Source: Moraxellaceae bacterium
GTDB taxonomy: Bacteria; Pseudomonadota; Gammaproteobacteria; Pseudomonadales; Moraxellaceae
Length of the DNA stretch: 62,640 nucleotides
Direction of reading: 5' to 3'
NCBI GenBank assembly: GCA_004173455.1
Contig: SECL01000017.1
Location: forward strand, 1-62,640
Position numbers and translations under genes: made by a program. Positions 45,302 through 54,527 of this stretch are shown one piece after another. Below the pieces are notes generated by a model. That model did no database searches and was not told the DNA's origin. It saw only the letters and a list, made by a program, of their open reading frames with translations. Each line of letters begins with the position of its first letter. Position 1 is the stretch's first letter.

Positions 45302-45637
45302 ATGTTTATTTTAAAAACCTTTGGTTTATACATTCTTACGGCATTGGCGGAAATTATTGGTTGTTACTTGCCTTATCTGGTATTAAAGCAACATCGGCCT
45401 GCGTATCTATTTATTCCGGCAGCATTAAGTTTAATGGCATTTGTCTGGTTATTGACCTTGCATCCAGCGGCAGCAGGTCGGGTCTATGCGGCTTATGGCG
45501 GCGTGTATATTGTAGTGGCCTTGTGCTGGTTATTTCTGGTAGATCACATTCATTTAACGGCATGGGATATGACAGGGGCATGTATTATTACGATAGGCGC
45601 TGCGGTGATTATGCTACAACCTAATTTTTCAACTTAA
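45302..45637 (+). CDS. ynfA: YnfA-family (UPF0060) small membrane protein
   Basis: The 111-residue protein has four membrane helices and the family signature [19 protein letters not shown] and [20 protein letters not shown]. YnfA belongs to the small multidrug resistance-like superfamily; its transport role is not settled. It is a single gene between two terminators, so it is probably monocistronic. Confidence 0.92.
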   Translation: MFILKTFGLYILTALAEIIGCYLPYLVLKQHRPAYLFIPAALSLMAFVWLLTLHPAAAGRVYAAYGGVYIVVALCWLFLVDHIHLTAWDMTGACIITIGAAVIMLQPNFST

Positions 45638-45646
45638 AATTCCCAT

Positions 45647-45675
45647 AAAAAACGTGGCCTAAACCACGCTTTTTA
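45647..45675. terminator. Bidirectional terminator between ynfA and yebC
   Basis: CGTGG (45653-45657) pairs with CCACG (45664-45668); after one mismatch, A and T runs extend the stem on both sides. Confidence 0.75.
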
Positions 45676-45706
45676 ATATATTGGCGAATAGGGCGAAGGC
45701 TAGATT

Positions 45707-46456
45707 TTAGGCATCCAGCGCGGCCATGGCTTCATCTGAAATATTGGCATTGGTATAGACGTTTTGCACATCATCCAGTTCTTCAAACATATCAATCATT
45801 TTGATGATTTGCTTTGCCATATCCGGATCAGTAATGTCAGCCTGTGTTGAGGGATGCATGGTGACTTCAGCATTATCGGATTTCAAGCCAGCGTTTGTTA
45901 GGGCATCTTGTACATCGCCAAAACTTTCAGGCGTGGTAATGACTAAAATGCCATCTTCATTGACCTCAATATCTTCTGCCCCAGCTTCCAGTGCCACTTC
46001 CATGATCTGGTCTTCAAGGGTCACATCGTCAAAACGTATTTCGCCACGTTTGGTAAACAGGTAAGCCACTGAACCGGAAGTTCCGAGATTGCCGCCAGTT
46101 TTGGTAAAACAGTGACGCACGTCTGGTACCGTCCGGTTGATATTGTCAGTCATGGTTTCGACCAGTACCGCCACGCCGCCAACGCCATAACCTTCATAGC
46201 TAATTTCTTTGAGATTATCTGCTTCATCACTACCGTTGCCACGCTGAATGGCACGGTTGATGGTGTCACGGGTCATATTCACAGACAGGGCTTTTTCGAC
46301 CACGGCACGCAAGCGCGGATTTTTGGCTGGATCAGGATCGCCCTGTTTGGCGGCGCTCACCAGTTCACGGATATATTTGGTAAATAGTTTGCCGCGTGAG
46401 GCATCTACACGTGCCTTGCGGTGTTTAATATTGGCCCATTTGGAATGTCCAGCCAT
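45707..46456 (-). CDS. yebC: YebC/PmpR-family DNA-binding / translation factor
   Basis: The N-terminus [20 protein letters not shown] is the family hallmark, followed by [12 protein letters not shown] and [17 protein letters not shown]. Length (249) is typical. YebC proteins have been described as transcription regulators and, more recently, as factors relieving ribosome stalling at proline stretches. Its ribosome site GGAGC precedes the ATG. It faces ynfA across a terminator. Confidence 0.95.
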   Translation of the reverse strand: MAGHSKWANIKHRKARVDASRGKLFTKYIRELVSAAKQGDPDPAKNPRLRAVVEKALSVNMTRDTINRAIQRGNGSDEADNLKEISYEGYGVGGVAVLVETMTDNINRTVPDVRHCFTKTGGNLGTSGSVAYLFTKRGEIRFDDVTLEDQIMEVALEAGAEDIEVNEDGILVITTPESFGDVQDALTNAGLKSDNAEVTMHPSTQADITDPDMAKQIIKMIDMFEELDDVQNVYTNANISDEAMAALDA

Positions 46457-46663
46457 GGTGTAGCTCCTACAAAATCCTGAGTAACAGTCATTTAAAACCC
46501 AAAGAAATAGCCGGGTTTAAGCTTACTTAATAAAAAAATAAAATCTTTGAGATGGCGGCAAGTTTAGCATAATTGCCATTTTCTCAGGAATTTCAATTGC
46601 AGCACAACTGCAAAATTTACAGTTTTGATAGGATAAATTCTTTTACAGAATTTCGCATTTATT

Positions 46664-47218
46664 TTACCAGCGATATTTATTCCAGTTTTCTGGATTGGCC
46701 CAGTATTTGGAGTTTAACCAATCCGGCACTTGCTTATACGCTAAAATATTAAATTGCCAGATCACCAGATTTTGCGGCAACTGTTCAATCTGACTAAAGC
46801 CTAACGCATGCAAGCTTGCACCAAATTCAGGACTGGCCAATACCAGTACACGCCGTGCCAGCAGGTCACGCAAGCGGGTAATGCCTTGAGTCAATATTTG
46901 CTGGTGTTTAAAATCGTGCTGATTTTTCAAAGTATGCTGGTTTTTACTGTCATCAGGACTATCTGACTGATTTATGGGCAGTGCAGGGTTGTTTGCTGTT
47001 AAATTCGCTTCATAATAACTGCTGTATAATGTCATGACAGCCAGATCATAACGCCGGTTAAATGCCAGTGTTTCCAGCTCATGTAAGGCAATGGATTGCC
47101 ATTCGCCCGGCCAGTGTGGTGTGGTTTGATGCTCACCAATGAGCAATCCCTGAGCAATGGGCTTTTCCTGCGCCAGACGATCAATTAACGGCAAAATATC
47201 TACTGGCCAATGGCTCAC
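46664..47218 (-). CDS. DUF6231-like protein
   Basis: This 184-residue protein of unknown function is divergent from the DUF2797 gene with only 38 bp between starts. Visible parts are RRYDLAVMTLYSSYYEAN (about 54-71), a low-complexity Asn/Gln/Lys/His stretch (about 80-108) likely to be an insertion loop, and LRDLLARRVLVLASPEFG with LGFSQIEQLPQNLVIWQFNI, which suggest an alpha/beta Rossmann-like core. The family name rests on my recall of this neighbour pairing. No membrane segment is seen. Confidence 0.65.
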   Translation of the reverse strand: MSHWPVDILPLIDRLAQEKPIAQGLLIGEHQTTPHWPGEWQSIALHELETLAFNRRYDLAVMTLYSSYYEANLTANNPALPINQSDSPDDSKNQHTLKNQHDFKHQQILTQGITRLRDLLARRVLVLASPEFGASLHALGFSQIEQLPQNLVIWQFNILAYKQVPDWLNSKYWANPENWNKYRW

Positions 47219-47256
47219 GGCTTATCCTTAACTCAAATCAACAGAAGTGTTTAACA

Positions 47257-48108
47257 ATGGAATATCAGGGCATTTGCCATAAAATGCGGGTTAAGCTGGG
47301 TCAGGAAGCACTTACCAGCACTGGCGCTATGGCAGCAGCAGTTGAGTATAGTCTGGTTTTAGATCCATTTGAATCGCCGTTTACGCAGCTGGTAGGTCAT
47401 GCGGTAGAGTTGCAGTGGACGGGCAGGATTACGTGCGTGGGTTGTGGTGCCAAAACCAATAAGTCATTTGCGCAGGGACATTGCTATAGATGCTTTAGTA
47501 GCAAAGCCTCCTGCGATATGTGCATGATGAAGCCGGAAACCTGCCACCATCATTTAGGCACTTGCCGTGAACCGGAATGGGCTGAAAAAGTCTGCTTTAA
47601 TGCGCATATTGTTTATCTGGCCAATTCCAGCGGACTCAAAGTGGGAATTACCCGCCACAATCAGATGCCCACCCGCTGGCTGGATCAGGGTGCAACGCAG
47701 GCACTGCCTATTTTTCAAACCCAGAGCCGTTTTTTATCCGGTGTAGTAGAGGTATTACTGGCGCAGCACATGTCTGATAAAACCGACTGGCGTAAGTTGC
47801 TCAAAGGTGAGGCCGAGCCACTGGATTTGATTCAGATTCGTGATGATATTTTTACCCGTTATGCTGCCGATTTACAAAAACTGCAACATGCCTATCCCGA
47901 TCAGGTGGCGTTGCTACACAATGAGGTGATGCGTGAGTTTATTTATCCAGTAGAAAAGTACCCCATTAAAGTCACTACTCATAATTTTGATAAAACACCA
48001 CTGATCAAGGGACGATTAAATGGTATTAAAGGACAGTATTTGTTGCTGGATACCGGCGTATTAAATATTCGCAAATTCAGTGGTTATGAGCTTGTGGTGC
48101 GTTTTTAA
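47257..48108 (+). CDS. DUF2797 protein with Cys-rich domain and GIY-YIG-like segment
   Basis: Residues about 66-107 hold Cys/His clusters (CVGCGAKTNKSFAQGHCYRC, CDMCMMKPETCHHH) that look like one or two zinc sites. The following region VYLANSSGLKVGITR, then RWLDQGATQALPIFQ and VVEVLLAQH, resembles the beta strand, Arg and Glu order of a GIY-YIG nuclease fold. These segments and the length (283) match DUF2797. It is divergent from the DUF6231-like gene, presumably sharing a promoter region. A nucleic-acid role is inferred only. Confidence 0.75.
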   Translation: MEYQGICHKMRVKLGQEALTSTGAMAAAVEYSLVLDPFESPFTQLVGHAVELQWTGRITCVGCGAKTNKSFAQGHCYRCFSSKASCDMCMMKPETCHHHLGTCREPEWAEKVCFNAHIVYLANSSGLKVGITRHNQMPTRWLDQGATQALPIFQTQSRFLSGVVEVLLAQHMSDKTDWRKLLKGEAEPLDLIQIRDDIFTRYAADLQKLQHAYPDQVALLHNEVMREFIYPVEKYPIKVTTHNFDKTPLIKGRLNGIKGQYLLLDTGVLNIRKFSGYELVVRF

Positions 48109-48155
48109 CCTGCATCATTTTCTCATTTTTTGGCAAAAGGATTAAAAATAAATTT

Positions 48156-48812
48156 ATGGCGCAATTTGCAATTATTGGATTAGGTAGCTTTGGTGGATCA
48201 ACTGCGCGCGAATTGATGCGTCTGAAACATGAAGTGATTGGTATTGATAAGGAAGCCAAGTATGTCAATCGTCTGGCGTCTGTCATTACCTTTGCTGCCA
48301 TTGCCGATGCCACCGACGAGCAGGTGCTTAAAGAGCTGAATATCCAGAATTGTGATGCGGTGGTGGTCGCTATTGGTGAGGACATTGAAGCCAGTATTTT
48401 ATGTGTGGTGCATTTAAAAAACCTTGGCGTGAAACAGATTTTGGTCAAAGCCAAAACCGATGCTCATCATATGATTTTGTCGCATTTGCAAGTCACTCGT
48501 ATTATTCATCCCGAAGAACAAATGGGAATCCGGGTGGCGCAGGCGTTGAACTATCCGATGGTAGATCAGTATATGTCGCTGGGCGATCAGCATTTTATTG
48601 TGTCGGTTGAGGTAAAAAGCCAGTTGCATCAGGTTGATGCCGGACAGCTCATCGCTGCGTATGCACCCGTGCGCCTATTAATGATTAAGCGACAGGGCAA
48701 GGTGCTTAGGGATGTCGCTGTCGGTTTTATGCTGAGTCAGGGTGATGTGATGGTGCTGGAAGGACATATTGATGAGTTAAAACGGCTGGCACGTAAATTT
48801 GAAAATGACTGA
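48156..48812 (+). CDS. Potassium uptake regulatory subunit KtrA/TrkA type (RCK protein)
   Basis: The protein gates a potassium channel partner after binding nucleotide. The RCK N-domain has the Rossmann motif GLGSFGGSTARELM and the acidic residue at the end of strand 2 (VIGIDKEAKY). The C-terminal RCK_C domain covers about 135-218. At 218 residues it has a single RCK unit like KtrA; E. coli TrkA has two and is 458 long. The transporter gene follows 77 bp downstream. Naming as KtrA is by architecture. Confidence 0.9.
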   Translation: MAQFAIIGLGSFGGSTARELMRLKHEVIGIDKEAKYVNRLASVITFAAIADATDEQVLKELNIQNCDAVVVAIGEDIEASILCVVHLKNLGVKQILVKAKTDAHHMILSHLQVTRIIHPEEQMGIRVAQALNYPMVDQYMSLGDQHFIVSVEVKSQLHQVDAGQLIAAYAPVRLLMIKRQGKVLRDVAVGFMLSQGDVMVLEGHIDELKRLARKFEND

Positions 48813-48889
48813 CTGGATTTTTTATCCGTGATTATTTTACCTTAAAAATATACTTCAGTAAGCTTTAGAACCATCTTTCGACCAGACTT

Positions 48890-50290
48890 ATGAAAAAAGT
48901 CTATTCAATAAAGGCGTTGCCAAAAACAGGTATGGCCAAAAAGAGGCAAGACAACGTTTTGAAAGTATTTAATCGCTTTACCATTGATTTAAGCCCGCCT
49001 ATGGTTTTGGCCGTTGGATTTTTGAGCCTGATTATTATAGGCACTTTGCTGCTGAAGCTGCCTATGGTGACGCATCATTCGATCTCATGGATGGATGCGT
49101 GGTTTACTGCCAGTTCAGCGGTCACCATTACAGGCTTAACGGCGCTGGATGTGGGCAGTACTTTTAATGTGGCCGGACAGGTGATTATTGCTTTGCTGGT
49201 ACAGTTGGGCGGTCTTGGGTTTATGACCTTTGCGGTGGTGGCGGCATTAAGCCTGCGCTCAAGAATGGGCTTGGGGCATCAGTTGCTGGCTCAGGAAGCA
49301 CTGGGGCAAACCAGTCTGGCCAGAGTGGGACAAGTTGCTAAAGCGGTGGTGTTATATAGCCTGTTTTTTGAATTGATTGGTTTTGTGCTGCTCACGCTGG
49401 CGTGGCAGGGGCAATTTGGCTGGAGCCGCTCGGCCTATCTGGCATTTTTTCATTGTATTTCAGCATTTAACAATGCGGGTTTTGCACTGTTTCCTGATAG
49501 CTTGATGAGTTTTGCCCATCATGCATCCATCAATTTTATCATTAGTGGCTTGTTTATTATTGGTGGCATTGGCTTTGTGGTGCTCATGGATGTACGCCAG
49601 CAACGCAAGTGGACGCTTTTGTCGCCCAATACCCGAATTATACTGATTGCTACGCTGGTGATTAATCTGGTGGCCTTTGCGCTAGTCTGGTTGCTAGAAG
49701 CGCATAATCCAGCCACGCTGGCATCGCTGAGTACCAGTGAACAGATGCAGGCCGCCTGGTTTCAGGCGACCGTGCCGCGTTCATCCGGCTTTAATACCTT
49801 ACCCATTCATGAGCTGCATGATGCCACCACGGTGCTGATGCTATTGCTGATGTTTATTGGGGGTGGGTCACTCAGCACGGCAGGCGGCATCAAGCTGGGT
49901 ACTTTTGTAGTGCTGCTGTTTTCAACTTACACCTTTTTGCGCCGGCAGGAAGAAGTCAGGATTTTAAAACGTAGTATTAGTCAGCAAACCGTAATGAAAG
50001 CACTGGCGCTCACGGTAATCACCATGATGATTATTTTTATGGGCATTTTTTTACTGGCGGCTCTGGAGCATGAAAAGCGCTTTATTGATATTGCCTTTGA
50101 GGTGGTTTCAGCCGTATGTACGGTGGGATTGTCGCGTGGAATTACACCTGAACTGGGCGATGTCAGTAAGTTTTTACTCAGTTGTATGATGTTTACCGGA
50201 CGACTTGGGCCATTGACGCTGGCGTATTTTATTGCGATTCCTACCAAGACCCATTTGCGCTATCCAGTAACCCATATTCCGGTAGGCTAA
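48890..50290 (+). CDS. Potassium transporter, KtrB/TrkH family
   Basis: The 466-residue membrane protein has four pore-loop repeats with selectivity-filter glycines, seen in SAVTITGLTALD, SAFNNAGFALFP, PRSSGFNTLP and SAVCTVGLSRGI. This fits KtrB more than TrkH in length and number of helices. KtrB with the single-RCK subunit just upstream gives a complete K+ (often Na+-coupled) uptake system. The N-terminal 30 residues are basic and ATG codons at residues 1 and 15 are both possible starts. Confidence 0.92.
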   Translation: MKKVYSIKALPKTGMAKKRQDNVLKVFNRFTIDLSPPMVLAVGFLSLIIIGTLLLKLPMVTHHSISWMDAWFTASSAVTITGLTALDVGSTFNVAGQVIIALLVQLGGLGFMTFAVVAALSLRSRMGLGHQLLAQEALGQTSLARVGQVAKAVVLYSLFFELIGFVLLTLAWQGQFGWSRSAYLAFFHCISAFNNAGFALFPDSLMSFAHHASINFIISGLFIIGGIGFVVLMDVRQQRKWTLLSPNTRIILIATLVINLVAFALVWLLEAHNPATLASLSTSEQMQAAWFQATVPRSSGFNTLPIHELHDATTVLMLLLMFIGGGSLSTAGGIKLGTFVVLLFSTYTFLRRQEEVRILKRSISQQTVMKALALTVITMMIIFMGIFLLAALEHEKRFIDIAFEVVSAVCTVGLSRGITPELGDVSKFLLSCMMFTGRLGPLTLAYFIAIPTKTHLRYPVTHIPVG

Positions 50291-50466
50291 GCAGATTAAA
50301 GTATTGACCATGTATGTTTACAATTTGAACAAAGGTACGAAACAGTGATTGTATTCACAAAACGTAACCCCAAGTATCCGTTTACACTCTCTACAAATAA
50401 AGCCAGTGGCGCTATATTTTTGCGATGCGTTTTGCATTACTAAAAATGCCCGATAAGGATTCTTGA

Positions 50467-53100
50467 ATGAACATTGCCGTTAATCCAGAGCTGACCGAAG
50501 ACAGCCATCAAACCATTTATTTAAAAGACTATACGCCGCCCAATTTTGAGGTGCTGAGTATTGACCTGAATATACAGGTGTTTGATGACCATGCGCTGGT
50601 GCATAGCAAATTGCTGATGCAACGACAGCAAGCGGGTGATCTGATTTTGTTTGGCCGTGATCTGGAGTTGCTCAGCATTAGCTTAAATGGTCAGGCGCTT
50701 ACGGATGCTGATTATGTGCTGGATACCGAGCAGTTGATTATCAAAAATGCACCGGATCAGGCAGAGTTTGCCATTAGCGTTAAAATCCATCCAGAAACCA
50801 ACACGCAACTCGAAGGGCTATATCAGGCCGGTAATTTGTTTGTGACCCAAAATGAGCCTGAAGGGTTTCGCAAGATTACTTTTTTTCCGGATCGTCCGGA
50901 TGTATTGACAGTATTTACTACGCGGGTTGAAGCGGATAAAAAATATCCCACCTTACTGGCCAATGGCAACTTGATCGAAAAAGGCGAGCTAGACAGCATT
51001 GATTCTGGAGTAGGCCGTCATTTTGCCATTTGGCATGATCCCACCAAGAAACCCAGTTATTTGTTTGCGGCGGTGATTGGTGATCTGGATGTGCTCAAAG
51101 ACAGCTTTACCACCATGCAAGGCCGTCAGGTGGCACTGGAAATTTATGCGTTGGCGCAGGATTTGCCCAAGTGTCATATTGCCATGCAAGCGCTCAAGGA
51201 TTCCATGACATGGGACGAAGACGTGTATGGCCGTCCGTATGATCTGGATAATTATATGATTGTGGCTGTCAGTCAGTTCAACATGGGTGCGATGGAAAAC
51301 AAGGGTTTAAATATTTTTAATACCGCGTGTGTGCTGGCTGATCCAGAGGTCACCACTGATCCAGCCATGTTTTATGTCAAGTCGACCATTGCGCATGAGT
51401 ATTTCCACAACTGGACTGGCAACCGGATTACCTGCCGTGACTGGTTTCAGTTGTGTCTCAAAGAGGGCTTTACGGTATTTCGTGATCAGAGTTTTTCAGA
51501 TATGCTGCAATCGCCCGCCGTGCAGCGCATCGATGATGTGTCGAGCCTAAAATCGGTACAGTTTGCCGAAGATGCCGGGCCGCTGTCACATCCACCGCGA
51601 CCTGATCATTTTGTGGAAATCAACAATTTTTATACGGCTACGGTGTATGACAAAGGCGCCGAGATTGTGCGAATGATGGCCAATCTGCTGGGGCCAGAAA
51701 AGTTCCGTCAGGGCACTGATGAATATTTCCGTCGCCATGATGGACAGGCCGTAACCGTTGAAGACCTGATCGATAGTTTGAGTGACGGCTCAGGCGTTAA
51801 CCTGCATCATTTTTTGCCGTGGTATAGCCAGCCGGGCACGCCTTGTGTCAAAGGCAGTGGCCGTTATGATGCCAGCGCCAAAACCTATACATTGACATTA
51901 AGCCAGAGCACACCAAAACGGCCAAATTATCCCGAACCCCAAGCCTTGCCCATTCCGGTTGCTGTGGCACTGTTTGACCAGCAGACTGGTCAGCAAATGA
52001 TGTTGCATAACACCGCATTGCAGCATAATGGCGTTGAAGACGGACTGGTGTTGCTGGATCAGGCTGAGCAAATCATGGTGTTTGAGCAGGTTAATACTGA
52101 GCCTGTGGTGTCATTGCTGCGCAACTTTTCGGCACCGGTATTGCTGGATTTTGCTTACAGTGACGACGATCTGGCGTTTTTGCTAGCCAATGAGACCAAT
52201 GGGTTTAACCAGTGGCAAGCGGCTCAGTTGTTGCTAGAACGTATTTTATTGCAGGGTCATGATGCGGCTATTTATTTAAACGCCATTGCGCAGGCCATTC
52301 CGAAAGTGGGTGAGCATGATGCGCTGTTGGCCTCCCGTTTGCTGGAAGTACCGACCGAAAACTATCTGGCCAGCCGTATTGAGCATGATCTTAATCCTGC
52401 TGAAGTACATCAAAAGCGCGAAGCCTTGCTGGATGCCATTGCTGCCATGTTAAAGGATTATTGGCCACGGGCTTATCAGGCGTTGCCGATTGTTGCCTTT
52501 GAAGACAATAGTATTGAAATGGGCAAGCGCGCTTACCGCAATGTGCTGCTGGGTTTTGCCATTCGCGCGGGTATTGCGGATGCCTTAACATGGGCGAGCC
52601 AGCAATATGAGCATGCAGTGTGCATGACTGAGCGCATTGGCGCCTTGCGTCAACTGGTGTGGCACGACGCTGCCGGTGCAAAAGACAAGCTTGCAGACTT
52701 TTATACGCGCTTTCAGCATGAAGCACTGGCACTGGATCAGTGGTTTGCGGTGCAGGCGGGTAATCCCAATGGCAATGTCACGCTTGCCAGCCAATTATTG
52801 CAACATGCCGATTTTGACTGGGGCACCCCAAACCGCATACGCTCGGTGACCGGTTATTTTGCAGGTAATCCAGTGCTGGTGTGGACAACGGCAGGCATGC
52901 AGTTTTATGCCGAAATTGCTCAGCGTTTGGACAAGCAAAATCCAGTACTGGCGTCGCGAATTTTGCAAATTTTAAGTCGCTGGTACACGCTGGCCGAACC
53001 ACTACGCAGTGAAGCCAAAAGCATTTTGCAAAATCTTAAACCGCAGGTGTCTTCAAGTAGTGTGTGTGAAACCCTGCAAAACCTGCTTAAGGCGGATTAA
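50467..53100 (+). CDS. pepN: Aminopeptidase N
   Basis: PepN removes N-terminal residues from peptides in the cytoplasm. The exopeptidase motif GAMEN is at 274-278 and the zinc site at H310-EYF-H314 with E333 (TIAHEYFHNWTGN and CLKEGFTVF). The 877 residues match E. coli PepN (870). A strong terminator follows. Upstream lies a 176-bp gap without a recognisable operator. Confidence 0.95.
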   Translation: MNIAVNPELTEDSHQTIYLKDYTPPNFEVLSIDLNIQVFDDHALVHSKLLMQRQQAGDLILFGRDLELLSISLNGQALTDADYVLDTEQLIIKNAPDQAEFAISVKIHPETNTQLEGLYQAGNLFVTQNEPEGFRKITFFPDRPDVLTVFTTRVEADKKYPTLLANGNLIEKGELDSIDSGVGRHFAIWHDPTKKPSYLFAAVIGDLDVLKDSFTTMQGRQVALEIYALAQDLPKCHIAMQALKDSMTWDEDVYGRPYDLDNYMIVAVSQFNMGAMENKGLNIFNTACVLADPEVTTDPAMFYVKSTIAHEYFHNWTGNRITCRDWFQLCLKEGFTVFRDQSFSDMLQSPAVQRIDDVSSLKSVQFAEDAGPLSHPPRPDHFVEINNFYTATVYDKGAEIVRMMANLLGPEKFRQGTDEYFRRHDGQAVTVEDLIDSLSDGSGVNLHHFLPWYSQPGTPCVKGSGRYDASAKTYTLTLSQSTPKRPNYPEPQALPIPVAVALFDQQTGQQMMLHNTALQHNGVEDGLVLLDQAEQIMVFEQVNTEPVVSLLRNFSAPVLLDFAYSDDDLAFLLANETNGFNQWQAAQLLLERILLQGHDAAIYLNAIAQAIPKVGEHDALLASRLLEVPTENYLASRIEHDLNPAEVHQKREALLDAIAAMLKDYWPRAYQALPIVAFEDNSIEMGKRAYRNVLLGFAIRAGIADALTWASQQYEHAVCMTERIGALRQLVWHDAAGAKDKLADFYTRFQHEALALDQWFAVQAGNPNGNVTLASQLLQHADFDWGTPNRIRSVTGYFAGNPVLVWTTAGMQFYAEIAQRLDKQNPVLASRILQILSRWYTLAEPLRSEAKSILQNLKPQVSSSSVCETLQNLLKAD

Positions 53101-53149
53101 TGCAGTCCGTATAATGGATTGCTGTTAATTATTTAATCATTGCTGAAAA

Positions 53150-53184
53150 AAGCCTATGCCACTTAACCGGCATGGGTTTTTTTT
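53150..53184 (+). terminator. Rho-independent terminator after pepN
   Basis: AAGCCTATGCC (53150-53160) pairs with GGCATGGGTTT (53169-53179) with two G·T pairs around ACTTAACC; a T run follows. Confidence 0.88.
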
Positions 53185-53282
53185 ATAAAAATCCTTTGAT
53201 AAAACACAAGAAATCAACGATGTTGCAGGTCACCCACGGTTTATCTTCAAAGCTGTAATTTTAAAATCATTGAAGAACATTC

Positions 53283-54515
53283 ATGCCGAATGACCCAGAC
53301 CATGCAATGCCTAGCACGGATGCTAAAACTGCTGATGACGCGTGGTTGAAACCCATGAAACCACGCCAGCCCTCGGAGGAAAAGCGCGGTGCAACGCCGC
53401 TGGAGCTTTTGTTTGATCTAGTGTGTGTGGTGGCGATTGCCATTGCCAGTCTACAATTACATCACGGCTTAAGTGAGCAGCATTTTACTGAAGCGATTCC
53501 ACTATACCTGATGGTGTTTTTTACCATTTGGTGGAGCTGGATGAATTTTACTTGGTTTGCTTCGGCCTACGACAATGACGATACCGCATATCGGCTAGTC
53601 ACTTTTGTCCAAATGATGGGCTTGCTGGTACTGGCTGCTGGCATCAATAAGGTCTTTATACAGCATGATTTTTCAGTCTGTGTACTGGGTTATTTGATCA
53701 TGCGTTTTGGGCTGGTGATTCAATGGATTCGAGCCGGTATCAGTGATGTGGAGCACCGCAAGACTGCTTTTCGCTATGCGGGCGGCATTGTACTGGCACA
53801 AGTAGGCTGGATTGTGTATCAGTTCAAACTGGTCACATTTACCCAGATTGAATTTTTAGCATTGGCTTTATTTGAGCTGGCTGTGCCGATTTGGGCTGAA
53901 AAAGCCAATACCACGACCTGGCATCCAGAGCATATTGCCGAACGCTATGGGCTATTTAGCATCATTGTACTAGGCGAAACCATTATGGCATCGTTTAGTG
54001 CCATTAATACCGCTTTGATGGACTCCAAAACCGGCATTGATGCACCGCTTATTTGCCTGATGATCGGCGGAATGATGATGTTGTTTAGTATTTGGTGGAG
54101 TTATTTTGATCGTGAGCCGGTGTGTGTGCTCACCAGTTTTAAAAAAGTATTTTATTGGGGCTATGGTCATTATTTTATTTTTTTAAGCATTGCTGCGGTA
54201 GGTGCAGGACTTGCAGTGGGTGTCGAGGCCATTACCAAACATAGTGAGATTACGAACCAGCAGGCAGAATACGCGATTGCCATTCCTTTGAGTATTTATA
54301 GCTTGGCAGTGTGGTTAATTCATGACCTGCAAACCGATAAAGGCTGGCGCAAGCTGTGGCATCCGCTCAGCGTGTTGCTAATTTTACTGTTTCCACTCTG
54401 GGGCAATATTGGCTACGGGACACTGGCTATTGGTATTTTTTATGCGTTAACGATTGTGTTTCGACAAGTATTTTTGGTGGACAGCCACGCTGAAAAACAG
54501 GAAATCATTGATTAA
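53283..54515 (+). CDS. Low temperature requirement protein A (LtrA) family membrane protein
   Basis: The protein has 410 residues with about ten to eleven membrane helices. The family start is ATPLELLFDLVCVVAIAIAS; a second signature is AERYGLFSIIVLGETIMASF. LtrA was named from a cold-sensitive Listeria phenotype, but its activity is unknown. It is convergent with benE, and follows pepN behind a terminator. Confidence 0.9.
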   Translation: MPNDPDHAMPSTDAKTADDAWLKPMKPRQPSEEKRGATPLELLFDLVCVVAIAIASLQLHHGLSEQHFTEAIPLYLMVFFTIWWSWMNFTWFASAYDNDDTAYRLVTFVQMMGLLVLAAGINKVFIQHDFSVCVLGYLIMRFGLVIQWIRAGISDVEHRKTAFRYAGGIVLAQVGWIVYQFKLVTFTQIEFLALALFELAVPIWAEKANTTTWHPEHIAERYGLFSIIVLGETIMASFSAINTALMDSKTGIDAPLICLMIGGMMMLFSIWWSYFDREPVCVLTSFKKVFYWGYGHYFIFLSIAAVGAGLAVGVEAITKHSEITNQQAEYAIAIPLSIYSLAVWLIHDLQTDKGWRKLWHPLSVLLILLFPLWGNIGYGTLAIGIFYALTIVFRQVFLVDSHAEKQEIID

Positions 54516-54527
54516 CACTGACCCATT

